Source: Calditrichota bacterium (lineage in GTDB: Bacteria; Calditrichota; Calditrichia; RBG-13-44-9; J075). Taken from it: a stretch of 9,851 nucleotides of DNA. The DNA is taken from assembly GCA_024275555.1 (NCBI GenBank), contig JAJRYW010000486.1, positions 1-9,851 of the forward strand, in the 5' to 3' direction. The position numbers were made by a program, and so were the translations under genes. Numbering within the stretch: position 1 is the first letter of the stretch; the number at the start of each line of letters is the position of its first letter. The notes beneath the pieces were generated by a model. The model was not told the origin of the DNA. It saw only the letters and a list, made by a program, of their open reading frames with translations, and did not search any database. Shown piece after piece: positions 7,758 through 9,851 of this stretch.

Positions 7758-7860
7758 CCCTTTCGGGGTCTTAATCGACTCCCGGCCGGCCGGGATTGTC
7801 GATTTACTCTGTCGAAGACACCCCGGCCGGCCGGGGACCGAAGTGTGCGAAAGCACTTAG
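7757..7860. repeat. 104-bp palindrome-rich tandem repeat, copy 1
   Basis: First of two head-to-tail units of exactly 104 bp. Each unit contains nested self-complementary parts in order: CCCC-TTTC-GGGG; an AATCGAC/GTCGATT stem (7773-7779 with 7798-7804) enclosing the perfect 14-bp palindrome CCCGGCCGGCCGGG; a TGTC-GAA-GACA hairpin; the perfect 16-bp palindrome CCCCGGCCGGCCGGGG; and a GTGC-GAAA-GCAC hairpin with a GNRA tetraloop. It differs from copy 2 at two sites only (A/G at 7806 and C/T at 7807). The RNA would be highly structured on either strand. No known repeat name can be given from sequence alone. Confidence 0.9.
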
Positions 7861-7964
7861 CCCCTTTCGGGGTCTTAATCGACTCCCGGCCGGCCGGGAT
7901 TGTCGATTTGTTCTGTCGAAGACACCCCGGCCGGCCGGGGACCGAAGTGTGCGAAAGCACTTAG
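7861..7964. repeat. 104-bp palindrome-rich tandem repeat, copy 2
   Basis: Second unit, directly abutting the first and identical at 102 of 104 positions; the two differences (7910 and 7911) are adjacent transitions. It contains the same series of hairpins and GGCCGGCC-centred palindromes. The near identity points to a recent duplication or to gene conversion. Confidence 0.9.
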
Positions 7965-7973
7965 ACTTTTAAC
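7965..7973 (+). repeat. 9-bp direct repeat, right flank of the tandem palindromic repeat
   Basis: Exact second copy of ACTTTTAAC (first at 7749-7757), starting directly after repeat copy 2. Together they bracket 207 bases of palindromic sequence. Confidence 0.5.
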
Positions 7974-8002
7974 GCAACGGTAAGTTAAAAATCAAACCGG
8001 TT

Positions 8003-8036
8003 AAAAAAAAGCAGCATACTCTGCGCATGCTGCTTT
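8003..8036 (-). terminator. Rho-independent terminator of the cold-shock gene
   Basis: On the - strand, AAAAGCAGCAT and ATGCTGCTTTT form an 11-bp stem around a 9-base loop, followed by a run of eight T (the A-run at 8003-8010 on the + strand). It lies about 30 bases after the cold-shock stop. On the + strand a T-rich stretch also follows the hairpin, so it could work in both directions. Confidence 0.85.
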
Positions 8037-8067
8037 TGGGTTTTTCAAGCTTAATTGTCTTCTTCGC

Positions 8068-8280
8068 TTAGAGAACAGTCACATCTTGCGCTTGGGGCCC
8101 TTTCTTGCCTTCCTCAATGGTAAATTCGACTCGTTGCCCTTCCTCGAGAGAACGAAATCCACCGACATCACGAATCCCGGTGTAATGAACGAACACGTCT
8201 TGCCCGTCTTCATTAGAAATAAATCCATACCCCTTGGAAGAGTTGAACCACTTTACCACTCCGGTAACACGATCAGACAT
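8068..8280 (-). CDS. Cold-shock-domain protein (CspA family)
   Basis: A 70-residue nucleic-acid-binding OB-fold protein that binds single-stranded RNA/DNA and melts mRNA structure. It shows GVVKWFNSSKGYGFI with RNP1 KGYGFI (16-21), RNP2 VFVHY (29-33), and the C-terminal EGQRVEFTIEEGKKGPQAQDV block. Length is typical for the family. The start chosen is the ATG at 8280, giving MSDRVTG: it has AAAGGAGT at 8288-8295 with a 7-base spacing, whereas the ATG at 8310 lies upstream of that ribosome site and would add ten atypical residues. The gene stands alone, with its own promoter, a roughly 100-base leader and a terminator. The VHYTGI stretch is a mild variant of the common VHFSAI. Whether it is cold-induced or constitutive cannot be read. 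Confidence 0.97.
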   Translation of the reverse strand: MSDRVTGVVKWFNSSKGYGFISNEDGQDVFVHYTGIRDVGGFRSLEEGQRVEFTIEEGKKGPQAQDVTVL

Positions 8281-8287
8281 TACAAAA

Positions 8288-8295
8288 ACTCCTTT
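8288..8295 (-). promoter_or_regulatory. Ribosome binding site that fixes the cold-shock start
   Basis: AAAGGAGT on the - strand ends 7 bases before the ATG at 8280. It lies inside the longer frame that would begin at 8310 and so argues for the shorter 70-residue protein. Confidence 0.85.
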
Positions 8296-8385
8296 AGTTA
8301 AAAGTAACAAAAAACTTAATTAAATAAAGGATCCAAGACTGTTCTACTAAGGAAGCAGACCGGAATTCCTAACAGCGAAAGTGAA

Positions 8386-8412
8386 TTTATAACAAATTTA
8401 CAATCCTGTCAA
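8386..8412 (-). promoter_or_regulatory. Sigma-70-type promoter of the cold-shock gene
   Basis: A perfect -35 TTGACA (8412-8407) is followed by TATAAA (8391-8386) after 15 bases; an alternative -10 TAAATT sits at the ideal 17-base spacing. The expected start near 8378 would give a leader of about 95-100 bases before the ATG, as is common for cold-shock genes, although no cold-box can be claimed. The TTGACA element suggests an ordinary housekeeping sigma factor rather than the divergent Bacteroidota consensus. Confidence 0.65.
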
Positions 8413-8473
8413 TTAAAAACTTGATAATACTCGACCACTGCCCGGAAATACTTTAAACAAGTTGTATTTTTCC

Positions 8474-9049
8474 CTAACGGTTTTCTACCTCGAACTCGCG
8501 GTGAGGCGCTTCCCAGGTTTCCGTTTCGCCGGTCAGCCCGTATCGGTAACTGACCGCCTCCACCCGCACCGGCGTCACCCGGATCAGCAAATAGTCGACA
8601 TCCCGGTTAGGATAGAAGGCCTCCCAGCCCTCTTTCCACCATTTTTGTTTCTGCTCCGGATCGTTGACCAGTTCTGCTCTTCCGGAGAGGCTGACATAAC
8701 CGGCGCCTTCTTTATCCCAATAAAACAAAGTTACCCCGGGGTGAGCTGATATTTCCCTCACTTTGCGGCTACGGGGGTTGGTCGCTAACCAGACCGCCAG
8801 GTTGTCATCCGGGGCAAAAGCATCCATCAGGCGGGCGTGGGGGAAGCCGTCTTCGCCCCAGGTGATCAGCGTGCAGTAGCGCACCTCGGTCATGATCTGC
8901 CGGGCGATTTTGCTTAAGCTGTCCGGAGCGGCGAGGCCCGTTTCCCGGGCTGCCAGCGGAGCCGCCAGACCTGCCAGGAGAAGGCCCCAGCCCAGCCGCA
9001 CCATTTTTCGAATTAACCACCTACCGATCTTTTCCTTCTGATAGAACAT
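8474..9049 (-). CDS. Exported pyridoxamine-5'-phosphate-oxidase-like (general stress protein 26 type) protein
   Basis: A 191-residue split-barrel flavin-binding-like protein. The core (about 45-165) shows IMTEVRYCTLITWGEDGFPHARLMDAF, then LAVWLATNPRSRKVREISAHPGVTLFYWDKEGAGYVSLSGRAELVND and LLIRVTPVRVEAVS, which match the general stress protein 26 / pyridoxamine oxidase-like fold. Residues ~10-34 form a basic stretch, a hydrophobic core (LGWGLLLAGLAAPL) and an AAR-type end, so a signal peptide or membrane anchor is likely; most relatives in this fold are cytosolic. AAAGGAT lies about 9 bases before the ATG at 9049; the Met at residue 16 (9004) is a possible alternative that would give a more standard signal peptide but has a weaker ribosome site. 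True pyridoxamine oxidase activity is not implied; it may bind flavin, F420 or haem. No terminator is seen after it. Confidence 0.88.
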   Translation of the reverse strand: MFYQKEKIGRWLIRKMVRLGWGLLLAGLAAPLAARETGLAAPDSLSKIARQIMTEVRYCTLITWGEDGFPHARLMDAFAPDDNLAVWLATNPRSRKVREISAHPGVTLFYWDKEGAGYVSLSGRAELVNDPEQKQKWWKEGWEAFYPNRDVDYLLIRVTPVRVEAVSYRYGLTGETETWEAPHREFEVENR

Positions 9050-9116
9050 GCGGGATATCCTTTCCGGTCATACGTTTTTTTTTCCGGCAGAACCGGGCCG
9101 ATGCAGCGATATCCAC

Positions 9117-9375
9117 TCAGCGCACCAGGAGTATTTTTTTCCTTAACACCTGTTTGCTTATTCCGTTATTTTCACGGCCGGATATCGCCTCGACGACGCT
9201 AAAATACAGCCCGCTTGCCGCGGGACGGCCTTGCCGGTCAGCGCCGTCCCACCGGAATTCATGCCAGCCCGGGGCTATCATGCGGGGCGGCCCGATTGTC
9301 AGGCTCCTGACCTGTTGCCCTAATGCGTTGAATACCTCCTTCAATACGTTGAGAGGTAGCATCGGTAAAAGGATT
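9117..9375 (-). pseudogene. Remnant of a secreted protein's C-terminal FlgD-Ig / type IX-like sorting tail
   Basis: The - strand frame from 9362 to 9117 encodes EVFNALGQQVRSL, then PGWHEFRWDGADRQGRPAASGLYFSVVEA and a short basic end, the hallmark of FlgD-Ig-like C-terminal tails on secreted proteins of the FCB group. Such tails are normally the last ~80 residues of much larger proteins, and no passenger domain is present. The expected NPF motif is there (NPFTDAT, 9375-9355) but in the neighbouring frame, about 14 codons before FNALG instead of roughly 23. A stop lies just upstream of NPF in that frame, and a TAA stop closes the FNALG frame soon after. A frameshift plus a deletion fits. An intact 81-residue gene starting at 9362 is less likely, as no ribosome site fits. 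Confidence 0.6.
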
Positions 9376-9521
9376 ACAGAGAAACTACGGATTCTGCCTC
9401 TATTAATTTACGGTTCGCTTAATATTTTTGAGGTTTTCAAAATTCAACTTTCGCACCTAAGGTAATGTTTTAAAAAGAGCAATATGTATTTTTTGGGTGC
9501 ATGTCAAGTTGCACAATAGAA

Positions 9522-9537
9522 AGCCGTTAAAACGGCT
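9522..9537. repeat. Small inverted repeat (AGCCGTT/AACGGCT)
   Basis: A perfect 7-bp stem separated by two A bases. It lies 15 bases before the 38-bp palindrome and may belong to the same repeat element. No T-tract suited to a terminator follows. Confidence 0.6.
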
Positions 9538-9552
9538 ATGTAATAATTTCTT

Positions 9553-9590
9553 TCTCATTAACACCGGGCTTAAGCCCGGTGTTATTGAGA
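9553..9590. repeat. 38-bp near-perfect palindrome centred on GGGCTTAAGCCC
   Basis: The central 26 bp (9559-9584) are a perfect palindrome (TAACACCGGGCTT and its complement). The symmetry continues five more pairs on each side after a single T-T mismatch (9558/9585), so 18 of 19 pairs match. It directly abuts the left arm of the larger inverted repeat at 9591. It could form a cruciform or a long RNA hairpin on either strand. Confidence 0.85.
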
Positions 9591-9666
9591 CGTGAATTAG
9601 TTTCCGAAAAAATGAAATGTATTTGTGTAGTTGCCTTCATGCAATAATAATGTCCCCCCCCCTTAA

Positions 9667-9690
9667 TCCCTCCCGGCTGGCCGGGAGGGA
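9667..9690. repeat. GC-rich hairpin, 11-bp perfect stem
   Basis: TCCCTCCCGGC (9667-9677) pairs perfectly with GCCGGGAGGGA (9680-9690) around two bases. It lies within the large inverted repeat, just after a run of nine C. Confidence 0.85.
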
Positions 9691-9692
9691 AA

Positions 9693-9725
9693 CCGGCCTC
9701 CCTCCTCGATTTCGGGGAGGGCCGG
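9693..9725. repeat. GC-rich hairpin with one bulge
   Basis: CCGGCC then TCCC (9693-9702) pairs with GGGA then GGCCGG (9715-9725) with one bulged G, around a CTCGATTTC-type loop. It stands three bases after the preceding perfect hairpin, making a double-hairpin core for the surrounding inverted repeat. Confidence 0.65.
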
Positions 9726-9851
9726 GGTGGGGAAATTTAACTTGATAACTGTCCGGCTACACAAATACGCCCAATTTAATTGTCCCGCTGTGGGAAACTC
9801 GCTCATCATATTTAAACAATTTCATTTTCATACTAATTCACGGGTCTATAA

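Larger units (their letters stand above)
7548..8067. other. 520-base non-coding region between antiporter and cold-shock gene
   Basis: No convincing gene. Bases 7548-7748 are the leader side of the antiporter; they contain a small 7-bp hairpin (CTGCCGC/GCGGCAG, 7722-7738) and two short related GGATA/ATCCTAT fragments near 7610 and 7710. Bases 7749-7973 hold the tandem palindromic repeat and its flanking 9-bp direct repeats. Bases 8003-8036 hold the cold-shock terminator. Two overlapping - strand open frames of 82-88 codons cross the repeats and translate them into the same peptide, starting MLSHTSVPGRPGC; they are repeat-driven artefacts. Confidence 0.7.
9591..9842. repeat. Broken long inverted repeat enclosing GC-rich hairpins
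   Basis: Three blocks on the left recur in reverse order and complement on the right: CGTGAATTAGT (9591-9601) with 9832-9842; AAAATGAAAT (ending at 9618) with ATTTCATTTT (9819-9828); and GTATTTGTGTAG (9619-9630) with CTACACAAATAC (9757-9768). In the right arm about 50 extra bases (9769-9818) separate the second and third blocks, while in the left arm they are adjacent. The outermost similarity (TTATtGAGA versus TTATAGAC) runs to the window edge, so the right end may lie beyond it. This fits a small palindromic or miniature inverted-repeat element with an insertion in one arm or a deletion in the other. Confidence 0.65.
9376..9851. other. Non-coding, palindrome-rich region to the window edge
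   Basis: No gene is supported over these 476 bases. The first ~145 bases are AT-rich with no clear structure except a weak GTGCA/TGCAC inverted repeat near 9498-9515. From 9522 onward come a 7-bp hairpin, a 38-bp palindrome, a run of nine C (9654-9662), two GC-rich hairpins, and a broken long inverted repeat, listed separately. The composition looks like recurrent intergenic repeat elements rather than a gene. Confidence 0.65.

Noticed and set aside
7590..7960. Two overlapping - strand open frames of 82 and 88 codons starting MLSHTSVPGRPGC
   Set aside because: They arise because the 104-bp repeat is open in one frame; both copies give the same peptide and there is no ribosome site or domain.
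7757..7964. CRISPR array
   Set aside because: Only two abutting 104-bp units with no unique spacers between them.
8281..8310. Longer start for the cold-shock protein (MLLLTKGVFV extension)
   Set aside because: The ribosome site AAAGGAGT lies inside this extension and the shorter form matches the family N-terminus.
9324..9344. Perfect AAGGAGGT ribosome site on the - strand inside the sorting-tail remnant
   Set aside because: The only codon at suitable spacing is ATT, and the stretch is explained as codons for KEVFNALG.
9154..9465. A 103-codon + strand frame over the sorting-tail remnant
   Set aside because: It is antisense to the clear FlgD-Ig-like sequence and has no recognisable domain or ribosome site.

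Overview
The window is a chromosomal stretch of about 50% GC from a bacterium, probably a Gram-negative member of the Fibrobacterota-Chlorobiota-Bacteroidota (FCB) neighbourhood such as a Calditrichota or KSB1-like lineage. That placement is inference. It rests on a FlgD-Ig/type IX-like C-terminal secretion tail remnant with an NPF motif, an exported pyridoxamine-oxidase-like protein, and GC-rich palindromic intergenic repeats. Clear AGGAG-type ribosome sites and a TTGACA promoter argue against a typical member of Bacteroidota proper.

Layout. (1) Bases 2-1279, + strand: 3' part of a sodium:alanine/glycine symporter (AGCS family), closed by a good intrinsic terminator (1321-1354). (2) Bases 1376-5603, - strand: a compact five-gene stressosome/phosphorelay operon, read from high to low coordinates. 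It contains rsbR (stand-alone STAS domain), rsbS (STAS with Ser59), rsbT (GHKL switch kinase), an 802-residue hybrid histidine kinase, and a 124-residue single-domain response regulator that starts one base after the kinase stop. (3) Bases 5736-7547, - strand: a CPA1-type cation:proton antiporter with a cytoplasmic TrkA-N/RCK-like tail, 132 bases upstream of rsbR with no terminator seen between. (4) Bases 7548-8067: non-coding, holding a tandem pair of 104-bp palindrome-rich repeats flanked by a 9-bp direct repeat. (5) Bases 8068-8280, - strand: a cold-shock-domain protein with its own promoter, leader and terminator. (6) Bases 8474-9049, - strand: a pyridoxamine-5'-phosphate-oxidase-like protein with a signal peptide. 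(7) Bases 9117-9375, - strand: a decayed secretion-tail fragment. (8) Bases 9376-9851: non-coding, dense in palindromes and ending in a broken long inverted repeat.

How the genes work together. The centre of interest is the RsbR-RsbS-RsbT core. In the classical system RsbT phosphorylates RsbS and RsbR, leaves the complex and activates a PP2C phosphatase that frees a sigma factor. No phosphatase, anti-sigma factor or sigma factor is encoded here. The operon continues instead into a hybrid histidine kinase whose first ~120 residues look like an RsbT-type ATPase domain that has lost its nucleotide-binding motifs, followed by a coiled coil, two PAS domains, a complete kinase core, a receiver, and then a free receiver protein. 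The sequence therefore suggests a stressosome whose output is a His-Asp phosphorelay, with the degenerate domain as a docking or sensing module. The RsbR here has no N-terminal sensor domain, so sensing may have moved to the PAS domains of the kinase. The antiporter just upstream fits a salt/pH/osmotic stress theme, but co-transcription is only inferred.
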